64,000 bases of DNA. Origin: Apiospora phragmitis. Its lineage: Eukaryota; Ascomycota; Sordariomycetes; Amphisphaeriales; Apiosporaceae. A model generated the notes under the pieces. The model searched no databases, was not told the DNA's origin, and saw only the letters and a program-made list of their open reading frames with translations. Position numbers and translations under genes: made by a program. The stretch is taken from assembly GCA_038363925.1 (NCBI GenBank), contig JAQQWL010000002.1, positions 2,232,001-2,296,000 of the forward strand, read 5' to 3'. Each line of letters starts with the position of its first letter. Within the stretch, counting starts at the first letter, position 1. Positions 1 to 14,348 of the stretch are shown in pieces.

Positions 1-1367
1 TCGCGGGTGAGGCTGGAGTTCCTTTCTTCTACATGTCTGGCAGTGAATTCGACGAGGTCTACGTTGGTGTTGGTGCTAAAAGGGTTCGAGAACTCTTTGC
101 CGCTGCCAAGTCAAAATCCCCGTCTATTGTCTTCATTGACGAGCTCGATGCCATAGGTGGCAGGCGTAACGCTCGAGATGCCACCTACGTCAAGCAAACG
201 CTCAATCAGCTCCTTACCGAGCTCGACGGCTTTGATCAGAACAGCGGTGTGATTATCATGGCGGCTACCAATTTTCCCCAATCCCTGGACAAGGCCTTGA
301 CACGCCCCGGTCGTTTCGATCGTCATGTCAACGTGGAACTGCCTGATGTTCGTGGCCGCCTTGCCATTCTTCAACACCACGCCAAGCGGGTCAAGGCTGC
401 CAAGGATGTTGATCTGAAGGCTATTGCGATGACTACAGGTGGTCTTTCGGGAGCTGAACTTGAAAATATTGTCAACCAGGCAGCCGTGCATGCGAGCCGG
501 GCCAAGGCTTCATTTGTCTCCATCAAGGACTTTGATTGGGCCAAGGACAGAGTCATCATGGGAGCTGAGCGCAAGACCATGGTCATTACCCCCGAGGAGA
601 AGAGGATGACGGCCTACCACGAGGCTGGCCACGCTTTACTCATGCTATGGAATGGAGAGGCAAAGAGCGCAGCCAACTCTCTCTACAAGGTCACTGTCCT
701 GGCCCGTGGTCCTTCGCTTGGACACACCGCGTTTCTTCCCCCAGATGGACAAGTACTCTTTCTCGGTGCAGAACTACCGTTCCCAGATCGATGTTGCCCT
801 TGGCGGCAAGCTGGCCGAGGAAATTGTCTATGGCGTGGACAACGTGAGCAGTGGTGCTTCTAGCGTAAGTTGATGCACCGGAAGTCGGGAAGATGGCATC
901 ATACAGTCTACTAACAATACATGTGCAGGATATCCAAAACGCAACGCATACTGCTTTCACCATGGTCGCAGCTTTGGGTATGTCATCCAAATTAGGACAC
1001 ATGGATTACGCCAGCAGGTACGAGAACCTCAGCAGCGAAACCAAGGCCCAGATCGAGGCCGAGGTTCAACGCATCCTGAACGAGTCGTACGAGCGCTGCA
1101 GGAAGCTCCTAATGGAGCGTCGCAAGGAGCTTGACCTCCTCGCACAAGCTCTCGTCGACTATGAGACGCTTGACAAGTCCGAAGTCGAGAAGGTGATCCG
1201 GGGAGAGAAGCTTCCGGATCAGTATGACGGTGCCCACGGGGCCCATGGTTGTTCCGGCACCGGAAAAGACGCCAGCCCCAGGTCTACCGTCTCCCGGTGG
1301 TGGCAGTGGTGGTCAGTCGCCGCCGCCGCCTCCAGCTCCACCAGCTCCTGGAGGTTTTCCTTCCTGA
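1..1367 (+). CDS. YME1: Mitochondrial i-AAA protease (YME1/FtsH family), 3' part, two frameshifts
   Basis: ATP-dependent zinc metalloprotease of the mitochondrial inner membrane, degrading misfolded or unassembled proteins on the intermembrane-space side. The window opens inside the AAA domain, just after the Walker A region (reading frame from base 3). Visible are Walker B (IVFIDELDAIGG), the second region of homology (ATNFPQSLDKALTRPGRFDRH), the HEAGH zinc site at 618-632, and the third zinc ligand Asp in DIQNAT, the first codon after an intron at 865-928 (GTAAGT, CTAAC, CAG). The tail is Pro/Gly-rich and ends ...APGGFPS with TGA at 1365-1367. Two single extra bases break the frame: one in a C5 run at 738-742, after which MDKYSFSVQNYRSQ reads in the next frame, and one near 1200-1222, after which TVPTGPMVVPAP reads in a third. 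With both extra bases removed, coding length is an exact multiple of three across the splice. The family assignment is certain; whether the breaks are real is open. Confidence 0.93.
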
Positions 1368-4300
1368 GTGACTGGCTAATCCAGGCCAGTCATGAAAGAA
1401 GGAAAGAAAAAAAAACAGGGGGGAATGATTGGTTGGACCGATGGGGTTTCGGAAAGACTTGTAAATGTGAGCCTTTCCTCACGGCTAAAGAGCATGGAGT
1501 AATGGGACACAGTGTTTTAGATTGCGCTGCGGTGGTTAGGCGATGTACGCTCCATACAGGACAGCCCCTGCCCCGATGAGGAGTCCGGAGATAGTGCCTC
1601 TGAGCACTTGCACCCTGATTGATTCGGGGATTGGGAAGCTCGTTCCAAGCAGCGTTCGGTTACGAATGATGTGATGTCAGCGATTCGAAAAAGCATATGT
1701 TGCTTCGCCACGGAGCTGGATTTCTACAGCATGATGGGCGAACAATAACCATCGGGTAAATGACGAAAACGGTCATTCATGTCCACAGACGGACCGACCT
1801 CATAAGCGACGCACCAACCCCCAAGGGGATATCTTGGAACGTTTTTGGCATTCAGTGTAAAGGTAGTTTTCTTTTATGTTGTATTGGGTTGTGCAAAACA
1901 AAACAATATATCCCTCGCCTCCGCAATATGTACGTTTATGTCAGCAATTCCGCCCCTTCGAGTGATACAGAAATTGAGTGAGGGTCCCTCCCATTGACGT
2001 GATGTGACATGAGGTGACAGGTGACACGAAGAAGTTGACGTCTGAGGGTTGGACAAGCAACGACGGACGGGAAGCCGGTGGCTTGGTCCGCTGCTGGGTG
2101 GTGCTGCTGCTGGAATACTGGTGCTGGTGCTACTATGGAATGTCGGTGGCACATTGCGGCGGCCTTGTTCAGACACATGAGCTGCAAATAGCCGCCGGCA
2201 TGAGCGCCCGCGCCCGTCCTGTAGGCCTTCATGCAGAACTGGCTCAACAGGGCCATTCCGCCGCGCTTTGTTGTTTGGAGCCGGCCCGTCCAGCCCGGTC
2301 GGCCACTTGATGCCTACTTCCAGCTCACTTCACTTACAATGAGCGAGTCTCTCTATAGCAAGCATTCGTCTATCTGCCTGCCGGCTTTCATCATGCACGC
2401 AATCTGGGTTGAATCGAGTTCATCAATTCTTGTTGATAGATAGTAGATAGAACCCCCGGGAACCCCGTATTCTCCATGCGGTATTGTTTTCGGGAGTGAG
2501 ATCCTCTCTTACTCTTCTTCCTCTCTCCCCTTCCTTCTCTCTTCCTGCCACCAGAAGATGTCAGCATACTTCTTTCCGGATAATGTGAGCCAAGTCAGTT
2601 TCTCTCGCCGTCGTTTGCGCATCACATCTGTCTTTGCTTCTTCTCCCTTTCCTTTTGCCCCGCAAAGGATGGACGGGCATGTCCAACTAACTCAGCCTCA
2701 CTTTTTCTCTTCTCTTGTTCCCTTCTCCCTCTTCGACCTATGCCTCTCGAGTGCGGCGCCGGCGCAACCATTAGCTTACGTCCTCATGTGCCGGAGGACA
2801 ACTGCCTACCCTCCGTGAAATCAAGATTTCAGTTGAACCACCAAAGTCTCAGAAAATCATCAAGTTCATATTCAGGAACGCGTTATGTGGTTGGGGGAAC
2901 TATTGATATACAATCCAGGGTCTCGTTTCAATCAATTCAACACAAAGGAATTCGGCCGTTCATAATAACTCCTGGTCTCTCTCCTTCATGTTCTGGTCCA
3001 TGTGTCCGCATATCCGGAAAGAAGCATCGTCTTCTCAGCCGAAGCTTCAGACGAAACGTTGAGATATGAGTCAAACCGCCAATTCAACTTTTCGACATCG
3101 AGTTCCTCTCTCTCGTCAACATCGTCAGCATCCTCCACAAGTGGTATCAATCCCCCCGACGAGCCAGAGCCCTCCTCCCGACTTAAAGAGAAGAAGTGAA
3201 GAAAAAATCATGAGAAAACGAGACAGGAATGATGAATTGCCCAGGAAAAGTCAAAGCACGCCACCGAAGATGAGAATCATAAATCCAAAATGCCGACACT
3301 TTTTGTCTTCTTCAACCAAGTCGTCATTTTCCAACGAGACGACACACTATGTTACACGGGGACGACCCGAGGTCCCCCTGACCCGTCCTTGGACGAACCC
3401 TTTCAATCCTCCACAGCCTCTCCCTCTCTCCCCTCCACTCGAGGCTTCAATCTCGCCAATTAATAAATTGCGCATTACGTCGTTCAATCAAATTAGGGGC
3501 TTCCCGCGGCGGAAAACAACGCCGAAGGAACAGAGAGACAAGGACGAGAAGATACGCCAGTAATTTTGTGGTTGACAAAATGGAACGGCCCTCCCAGGAA
3601 TCTTCTTGGTCGGCCCTCTTTGATCCGGGACGATATGCAGTCATGCCGCCTCATTCATGTTGTGTGTTGTGCATGAGTGTAAAGTTGGTATTGTGGTTCC
3701 TGCGCCGAAAAATATGTGCATCGTGGAATTCGTTTGGGTGCTGGATTTAAAACACGCATCTTCTACCCAGCGAAGAGATGCCAATCAAAACAGTGGATAT
3801 TAGGCAGCCTTGGTGAGCGCCGAGAGGAGGAACGAGTCGAATACCAAGTGCCACCTGGACTGAGATAAGAATGACGGATTATGCCAAAAATCACGGTGCA
3901 ATGCACGCCGCCCAGTGATGGAATTAAGGTGAGTAATGCGAACCAATCAAGGAAAGTTGCTGCCAGGTGGTGGTGGCGTCGAGATGTATTAATATAGGCC
4001 TGGCTGTTGTTTCCGCGAAGCAAGCACAGCGACACGGCCATGTGCGACGACGAGGGTCGGGAAACAATTAGGAACAGCGCAGGCGTCATGCGATCGCTCA
4101 GCTCGCTAGGTATGGTGAACAGTATGTGCTCATGGTGTCGCCAGAAAATCAAGGACAACGGGGTGTGGAATCCACATCCTCGGCAGATCGAAATCATACG
4201 GTGCTGTGAGCCCGTGGTATATATGGTCGCTGATGCAGGAACATGAATAAGACGCTAACGATGGTACCGGATATTGTACACAAGTCTCACAGGACTTCTC

Positions 4301-4400
4301 GAAATTACTATATCCCGCTACTGGTGAAGGGTAGCGGCGGTGGGTGTTGGTTGGATGGCCAATCGCATATGCGAAGGAGGTCCAGGCAGCTGTCATTCCA
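1368..4400. other. Intergenic region between convergent YME1 and C2H2 factor
   Basis: No supported gene in about 3 kb. The stretch 2480-2760 is pyrimidine-rich on the plus strand, like fungal 5' leaders, but no plus-strand gene follows it. The plus-strand frames open at 2740-3563 have biased composition and no recognisable motif, so I treat them as chance. The region should hold the 3' ends of both flanking genes. Confidence 0.6.
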
Positions 4401-5872
<1,472 letters not shown>

Positions 5873-5887
5873 CTCTTCGGTTGCTGT

Positions 5888-6076
5888 CTAACAAAGCTCA
5901 GAGTTCCGAGAACAAACTCTCTGGGCGAGCGGATCACAGCACTTATAAACCCTTAGGAATATCGAGTTAGTGGGGAAGTCCTGGTTCAACTGAGGCAGGG
6001 CACCGATGACCTGAGATGGCGAGAGAACAGGGGTAGCTTTTGATGGGTTTGGGTGTGGATTCGAGGTGGAGGACAC
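5888..6076 (-). promoter_or_regulatory. 62-codon upstream ORF, in frame with the C2H2 factor
   Basis: An ATG at 6076 opens 62 codons on the minus strand, ending in TAG at 5890-5888. It is in the same frame as the C2H2 start at 5872, only five sense codons away. The peptide is not low complexity (it contains SPSQVIGALPQLNQDFPTNS). It could be a translated upstream ORF that represses the factor, an N-terminal extension cut by a stop, or chance. No splice pair that removes the TAG was obvious. Confidence 0.35.
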
Positions 6077-8160
6077 CCTTGCTCGGAAAGGTATGGAAGC
6101 CGAGTCTGATCAATGCAACGCTGTAGGATGAAGTCTATGCGTTTCCTGACAATGTCGTCTCAAGAATTATCGTGTTGATGTTTGGCCAGGTAATAGACAA
6201 GGGCTGCGGGCAAGAAAGGCAAAGCGGAAGACACCGTGCAGCGTCCAGCGCAAATAATAAGTGCAACGGCCGGGTCCTTTCTGGGGTATTAACTTCGGAG
6301 GAAGGGGTGAGGAATCTGACGAGGGAACTGGGTGATGAAGTGTGGCAATGCAACAAAGGGGCCGAGCAAGAGTACCGAGTATTATCATACACGGCGGCCT
6401 GAAGAAGACGTGTGTAAGTTGGGGGGTTGTGTGTCGGAAGGAAGAGGCGCTGGCCAGTCTGATATATCGTGAAGAGAGACAACCATCAACCGGAGGGAGG
6501 GGGGGGGGGGCAGATGGTGATTTTGTTTAAGAAGGTGGTCCCAACTTACGAGGGGAAAACAAAGCCTTCGGCGCACGAGCACTAGAGGAAGAATACGTCG
6601 AAGTCGTAAATTAGCAGTCGAGGGGTGACTAATGCTGTGGACGGGCTAGGTAGTGCAGCTAGTGAGCGAGATGATGGCTGATGTGCGTCCTGCAGGAACA
6701 ACGGAAGCGTATGTGAGCCAAAGTGGAAAGCTGGGCTGAGTGGCGCGTATGGCTCTCTGTTTCGAAAATCCAGGAACAGGAAGGCGGCGTGTGTTAGGTT
6801 CCGGAAACGAGAAGCATAATTGGCCCTAGTAGGTAGACACAGCTGGACGATCACCGGACTTCTGAGCGCTCAGATCTTGGACGTTGAGAAACCGGAGATT
6901 CTGCTAGTCTGCAAATGTTCCTTGGCCTGAAAGGTAAATCCACGAGGTGACGACGGTAAAACGGGAGGGTCTTATCTCTTGTTGCTGAGTCGGAGTTGTT
7001 GACAGGACGACTGTTCTTGGGCGGGCTCTGGAGGGAACTTATTGTTGTGGAAGTAGACCAGACCAAAGAAAGCTCGATGGCGTCCTTGGGGATTAATAAG
7101 TAGGTAGACCAGAGACCTAAGGACTAGGAGGTTTATCGTAGGTGCTTATAGGAGTACCCGCCAAGGAGCAATTTGAAGAGGGCCCTATAACCCAGGCTGA
7201 TATATATCAGATAGAACTGTACCTGTCGTCTCTGATGGGGCCTGGTTTGAGCGAGCGTCACGACTGGCTGATACAAAGATACTTGGCCGATGTTCCTCTT
7301 GAGTAGGTACTATAACGAGGGAGAGGGAGGGATTGTGGAGTCCTGCCGATCGAGAAAAAGAAGCAGAATGCTCGAGCACCAAGAGGAGCCAGTGGGTTGT
7401 GTGTGCCTGGGCAACTAACAATCTAGTCGAAGGGGCAGCACAAGCAGTAGCAAGGTAGCAGATGGCGTGTACTGTACCTGGTGGAAGCAGGCTCAGACCA
7501 GCGGCGATCTCCTCGGGAACAATGAGAGAGATATATGGGTTCCTGGATCAGAACGTGGCAGGCGGCAGCTGACGAGATCAATCCGGTATAGCGTTGAGAT
7601 TAAATGTCGAAGAATTATTGATCGGGAAGGGAGTACTGCTACTTGGGGTACCCTCCAGTAGTCGACGGGTGTTCAAGGTGAGGGAGGATGGAATTCTGGG
7701 ACGCCCCTGGTCCTCTCACCCTCTCACTCTCTCCTCGTCCGAGCCTTTAGCAGGTGTAGAAGTACATGCGCCAGGGAGAGATGGGTCTGTGTTGTTGAAA
7801 GTCCGTGAGTTCTCGGATGGCGTGTAGCCTACAAAACGGTCGAGTCCCGGGGTGGTCGTGGTAGCAGGTCACCAGGATGTAGCTAAAGGGACGGCTAATA
7901 AAGTAGCCTTCAGGGTGCCGTGTAATGCGATGCGATGCGCCGGTAGTTGGAGCGAAGAATGCTGCTTGGCTGGAAGAAGAAAAAGAACAACCTTAGTTTA
8001 GTTGCAACGGCGGCTGGTATTTGTTGTTTGGCGATGCCGAGGAGTGGGAGTTGGGCTCCTCTGGTCTGGAGAGGAAACAGGTGTGACGAGCGGTAATACT
8101 GACTGGCCAGAGAATTCAAGAAACAACGTACCTGTATGGTCTGCATATTAATAGGTCAAA
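6077..8160 (-). promoter_or_regulatory. Probable leader and promoter region of the C2H2 factor
   Basis: About 2 kb upstream of the factor without a supported gene. On the minus strand it has several pyrimidine-rich stretches (for example near 6500 and 7310-7330) and TA-rich spots such as 7198-7212. Long leaders are common for fungal developmental regulators. No specific operator can be defined from one sequence. Confidence 0.35.
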
Positions 8161-11100
8161 TCACAGGTGAATGCAGTACATATGTAGTAGTAGGCATGTC
8201 CTTTTCGGCCTCTCGCCTATCGGTTTTGGTCAGTTAATTCAGAGAGGGTATGTAAATACCTTGTAACTAGTTCCTTCTAACCCGCTGAGGAACTGGACAT
8301 AACACACATCCGTCCACTCTAGACCGGGTTGTTCCCTGCGCATCCTTGCCCTGCCTTACGTGGGTACAGAGGTACATGGCTTTCACCTTCTTCAGCAGCA
8401 GCAGCAGTTCGTCTGCTGGGAGGGGGCGCACATGGTCAGAAGGTGGGAAGGGGTCGCAGGAGGGATCGGTGTGTACCGGCAAAGCAATCCCTCGAGCTAA
8501 GATTTCGTAGCTCGCAGGTCTTGGTAGTCGAGGCAGGGGGGGGTGTGGTGGGTGGATTTGACGGATGCCCTATCCAGCAACCGGCATGCAGGAGGGTCAG
8601 GGATACAGGGATTGCAGCATTACAGGGTTCACTGATAGAAACTGGGGTGGGGGGGGGGGAGGTTGTACCTCTTTGCCTTTTTTCCTTTTTTCCTTTTTAG
8701 TCCCAGGGCCAGGCAAGGTACAAGGCGATGGAGCCCAGATGCATTCTATGCGGGGCAGCTTTTTAGTGACGGATGAGGTTGGCAAATGTTCAATTGCAGC
8801 GGTGCGTAATGGTAATGCACCGAAGCAATTTCTTTCCCTTCTACCTACCACTGCAAACTATCATCATCGTCATTAGGCAAAGACGAGATGAGTTCAGGCC
8901 AATCTTCTTCGTCTTGCTGCTACTGCGTGTCTCTCCTGTCACCTGCTGCAGGTCGCTTCCAGAGGCCTGGTGTTTTCTTCTGTGCCCCGCCCTGCTCTCT
9001 CCTCTTGATTACTTGCATCTGGCCATGTAGCAGCTAGGGGAAAAGAAAGCACTCATTTAGCAGGCAATCAATGTCGTTCATGGTTCATGGAGTTGAGGCA
9101 TGTAGAGATTAGTTATGCTCAGTTCAATGAATAACTCCGTAATGCACTACTGCTGCTCACCGAATTCCACTTCTTGCCCACACCAATAAGACACACAATA
9201 TACCGTTATGCTAACAACAAAACCTAACCCAACCCACATAGTGAGAGCTTCTGATGTAGCAGTAGGCAAATCCGATACTACGTACAGGCAGAGACCTGTG
9301 TACCTGTATAGGAGTAGTATGCTAGGCTAGCACATACAGGAGCCTTTCGCTAATACCAACTCACAACCTCATTCAGGTGGCCGGAAATGGACCTCAACAA
9401 GATCGACCTGATGAACTACTACTACTTTTAGTACCCACTTTGCAAATCTGCTCTTACTGTACGCAATCCAACTTACACGGATACTGGGAGACAACGACAT
9501 TTGGACCATGAAAGTGTAATGATAGGTTAAAGATGCAAAGAACAATACCAGTGACGAACTTCCCACTTATCGATCCACGCGGATTCCCTAAAGTGGTTGC
9601 CTGTCATAGTAGATACTAAGCAGTTCGTCTCAAAAACTCCATGTACGTCAAGCAGTACACTTATTCGGAATTGCGAGAAAGGAAATAGCCGGCCACACGC
9701 GAAGCGCGGGATCTTCCCACTCCAAGCAATCACCTCAGCAATTGACATTCGTTCCAATCAACACAATGATGGAGGGGTCAGGCCTACGCCAATTTGACAC
9801 CCATGGCGTTGATTCCATGAATCCATGGTACGTTACGTAGGCAGTATATGCAATGAATGAATGAGGGGTCTCGTCCTAAGACGGGGGAGGAGCGGGATGG
9901 GGACGGCCGTAGCGTAGAGGCAATAGGCGCACCTCATCCGATCCCCATCCCATCCACCCAGGAACATACCATTACAACTTATTTGGACTACGAGGTCAAT
10001 CTAAACGGCCACAGCTGCCTAGGTACTGAGCGCTGGACTGGAAGAAACGAAGTCCAATCATAACGGCACCGGCCTCTGGCAGATATGCACATGGTGACAT
10101 GAATAGGTAACATCGGGCATTGTCACTTGTCTGCGGCCGGTGGCCGACAGCACGCTGCCTGCCGTATCTGTCTGATTATCATGAGATTGGGTTAAATCGG
10201 TTCTCTTCAGGTGATGCCGTAGAATGGAACCAGATCAAACTTCGTCGTGAGCTTTCTGCTGTTGTTTGTAACACACTCATGCTTTCAGGCAGAACAAGAA
10301 CAGGATATGGGCACGGGAGAAGTGAAGTGAGACCCGAGATGGAAAGCCCGTAATCCACCCCATTAAATTCACCACACAACTCCGTAGACCATAGTAGTAA
10401 TGGTTTGTTGACTGATTGCCGACGAAACAGTGATCCAGGACTGCAATTGCTCATCTAACGTAGCGAACGCTTTGTGCGTCAAGATATTGGTGGGGTTGGC
10501 GGGATTCAGAGTGCGCCGGATATCGATAACAGCATTATGTGGTTGAGGTAGCTTATTACCTAATACTTCCAGCCTCCTACTATTCTGGACTATCGGACGA
10601 GGCATCCTTGACCTTGCTGACATCATCATTTCCAGCCATATATCATTCCTGAAACAAATAAATAAACGAGAAAAAAAGAGTTTGGCATGTTTCTCGCCCG
10701 TAACCTCGTTACCCCCCATTAGAGGAAGAAGAAGCGTAGGTCACGCAGTTGTGAGTAGGAAGGTTAGTACAAAGTATATCGTATATCGACGGATTATTGA
10801 GTTTGATTCGTCAGAATCACCTCTCCCTATGCCGCTAGCAATGGTGAGGCCAATCAATTTCATGAACGTCTCCTATCCTATCCCGATAATCCGGTACCGC
10901 TAGAAACTAAGCCCACACTGCAATCTGTGCAAGCTTTATTGGTGTCGCAAGCGATCATTTCTTAGAATTTGGTGTTTCTGCCCTAGATTACGTTAGCTCG
11001 CAATCGATGAGGATGGGAAACAGTGCTACTATTGTTATTGTTGTTATTATTGTGAGTGGCCAACAGCAAACCCGATGCATACACTACCACCTTGGTCAAG

Positions 11101-13970
11101 CAACCGAGATAGCCAGAGTTGGCGAGGGCGAGCCCAAGGATTGGTCGGTCACGGCGGTCGGAAGACAAGCGAGAAAGCTAAAATGAATAGGTGGGTTGGG
11201 CCGGGAACCCCCCAGTTACAGGGTTCCGACACAATTGTTCAATGCTGTAAGCGGCAAGAAATCCCATCAGGTACTTTTTTATCCCAATCAGGCAATCTGG
11301 CTGCCAGTGCCATTGTTTCAGAGGCTGGAATAGCTAAACCGCAACTAGCTCACCCGGCCGCGTCCACCAATCTGCTGGCGCGAACTACAAGTACGTTGCC
11401 CCTCACTCTTCCTCTTTTCCATCCTAGCAGCTGTTCCGGAACGACCTTCCATCATCCCCATGACAAGCCACCATTGTATGTACTCTTACCCCTTCACCAT
11501 GGATCTGTCCTACCCATCACGCAACCTAAAATACATCCTGCACGTGCGTGCCACCTTCTTATCCTTCGTGTGTCTCCATCGTATGTTGCCTTGCGCTTCG
11601 GTCGGTTTTTGATGTCATCTCCAGCGAACACCGCAGCTGTCACTTACTTGGCCAGATTTATGGACACGCAGAGACATCTAGCGTCGTTTCGAGTTGCTTT
11701 GATACCGACTACCGTCTTCCAATGGAAAAACTCACCACTGCCGAGGAGTACCGCACTAATAAGGGCAATCAAGGCATATGATGGCACCAGTATCTGGAGG
11801 AGTCGAAAGGAGCCACTTCACACTGGTGGTGGTCTGCAGAGAAAGAGAAGGTTCGACATCTTTGTGGTTGAAACTCCCATTCACCTGCACAGAGCAGATC
11901 TATGCAATGCGACGTGAGGTAAGTGAGTATGTTGGTGGGTTGATATAGTGGTACGGAAACCGGCATTGAAAACCTTGAACATCGAGGACCACCTTATCGT
12001 GTCATTCGTTCGATTCCTCTAATAATGACTGGCTTCCGATGCAAAGAAAAGCCATAGGCTTGGCAACTTCAGCAACTATCACATCTACATGCGTATATAT
12101 GACAAGAGTTCCATGGTTAGTGGCAAGAAGCTGGCATAGTCGACCCACGTAAGTTAGTGTTCGCCTGAAACCTGTGATCCTCGTCACAAATGTACATAGC
12201 TACAAGCACCGTCAGGAACTGCAACCAAGCTGCAGTAGTACTTGACTGGTGAAGGCCTCCTAACGCATCCGAAGCAAGGGGCTTCGAAGAGGGGCACACA
12301 CATGGCACATATGCAGCTCGTCGGATTGTTTGTCGGAGAATAGCACGAGATCTAGATTTGGTGATCGTGCAGAGGTTGCAGAAAATACTCATTGGATGAG
12401 TCTATTGCTTGTGGTCAGGATAACATCAAAACCTGCTCCATTCAGTTCTGGGAATCTCAGTTGATCCAGCTCGGGCAAACACCATTTGATCCATGTGTGT
12501 GTATGCATACTGCTACCCTGATAAATCGTGCGTAGCTGGTGATGGTTGCACGAATCAACGGCCGTCAGGGATGAGGCCGATATCGCATCCTTGCTCTCTT
12601 CTCGGAAGCCGGCGCACACCCGCAAAATCCTTCACATCCTCCTCCTGCTACCACTTTACTAAGAAATGGCAATGCACGTGTGAGGGATAGGCTTGTGACC
12701 TGACTGGACCGGAAGGGTGCCGCATGGCTCGCCTCGTACAAGAGGCGTTCTGTACGCCTCATCATGGCGCCGGATCACGTATTTCTTTTCCTGGTTAGGT
12801 ATACTTACATGTAGATGAAGGAAGTAGGCGGGAGCTTCTTGGCTCTGCTCAAACGTTCAAGCGCCAAAACAGGCTTGAAACAAAAGCACGTCATTCAAGC
12901 AGAACAAATCGAAAGACGCGGGCAATTGCCTTCGATCTTCCCTCGTGGCAATCAGTTCGTGGGTTCTGGCTCAAACAACAAGCCCCCCGGGGATAGTTCC
13001 GACCTGAACGATTTGCTAACAGACAAGGCCTTCTGGAAGTGAGGTCGTGCCGGCGCATCAGCCGAGAGCGGTGAGAGAGCCCTCTGAATCCACAATGGGA
13101 CTCGGCCATTTCACCAGCCCCCCCCCCCCGGCCCGCCCATTTAAGCTGAACAGGACAAGGTGCAAGGGTTTGCACAAAAGAACGGCCTGCACAAGGTTCA
13201 GGGCATGTATTACTGTGACGTCGGACTATTGATGGGCTTCCGATTGGCTTCTAGCCTGGCTCACTCCGCTTAACAATTGTTGTTCTCGTAATGACACTCT
13301 AGCAAAGAGCCACTACACTGCAACGTAGATTGGCTTTTCTTTCCTCTTTCTCTCCCTTCGTGTCTTCGTGTCCATCCCACAGTGTTCTAGGCCGCTGCGA
13401 ATCGGTGGACGATTAAACAGATTACGGATATATCCTACTCGTCATGCGTGCTAGGCCTCATTCGATACGAGCCCACACCACATATTCAGTCCTATCCTGA
13501 TTCCTACTTACATACGAGAAGTATGCCTAACAGGTGTAGTGCTAATGCATTGGATCTGCTAGAGCATGCACATTTTGTGATAACACCGCATCGTAGCGCA
13601 GCGCAGATCCTGATATGTTGGGAGTTGCTGCAGCATCTCTCTTGCCATAAAGAGCAACTGCCCGAGTCTTGGCTCTACGACGTACTACGTTAGAAACTCA
13701 ACCTCACACCAGAGTAACCGATCTCGGGGCTTCAACACAAGAGATAATCCATAACATACTTATTTACTAAAATCAAATAAAAGAAAAAGTAGGTAGCACA
13801 TCAAACTAGGCTAGTAGTACATGTAGTTCATGTACGATAGATTGATAACGGAAACGTTGGACAACGCCGACGCCTGGTACGTGCATAGCATGAAAAGCAT
13901 AGATTGAGTAAGGCGCTCTGACCCCCGGTTCGTCCATTCCTCGGTGATCAAATAGCCTGAAACAATATGT
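8161..13970. other. Gene-poor region, first part
   Basis: No open frame here shows a recognisable domain, splice pattern or coding bias. The longest frame (11075-11917, plus, 280 codons) reads as unstructured sequence and carries no motif. A short TTATTG repeat lies at 11031-11052 and a C-run with GC-rich flank at 13118-13130. Confidence 0.5.
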
Positions 13971-13975
13971 CTGGC

Positions 13976-14011
13976 GATGATGGCGATGATAATGATGATG
14001 ATGATGATGAT
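13976..14011. repeat. GAT trinucleotide microsatellite
   Basis: Imperfect (GAT)n run of about 12 units with two interruptions, in non-coding DNA. Confidence 0.85.
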
Positions 14012-14321
14012 TGAAATTCGTGTTTATCATCATGAACAAGTCATGCCCAATGCTCCCTGGTGTTCCATCACAGAGTGACATGCCCCTCTCTCTGCCATTT
14101 TACCCCGCAAAATGGTAATGCGAGAATACGTACGAGAATATGTACGAGAACACCTGGAATGGACGGGCGAGATGTTCTTCCCCCGCCATGCAATGCGAGA
14201 ACGGGACAGAATGGGACGGTTGAGTCCCAATTCAGTCGTCGAGAAAGACCATTCGAGGTATGTATGAACGGTGTTCGCATATAGGCGATATATGCGCAGC
14301 AATGAGAGCGAACAGGCAAGG

Positions 14322-14348
14322 CACACACACACACATACACATACACAT
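14322..14348. repeat. CA dinucleotide microsatellite
   Basis: (CA)n run that turns into CATACA units, in non-coding DNA. Confidence 0.85.

Noticed and set aside
1536..1676. Minus-strand 46-codon stretch ending in a hydrophobic helix (GLLIGAGAVLYGAYIA)
   Set aside because: It looks like the end of a small membrane protein, but there is no Met in frame and no AG acceptor between the upstream stop and the stretch, so no gene model is possible.
2740..3563. Overlapping plus-strand frames of 109 and 165 codons
   Set aside because: Ser/Pro/Arg-rich composition follows from the local pyrimidine-rich DNA; no motif and no homologous feel.
11075..11917. 280-codon open frame on the plus strand
   Set aside because: No domain, odd composition, no start context or splice sites, and overlapping open frames on both strands; a chance frame in near-neutral DNA.
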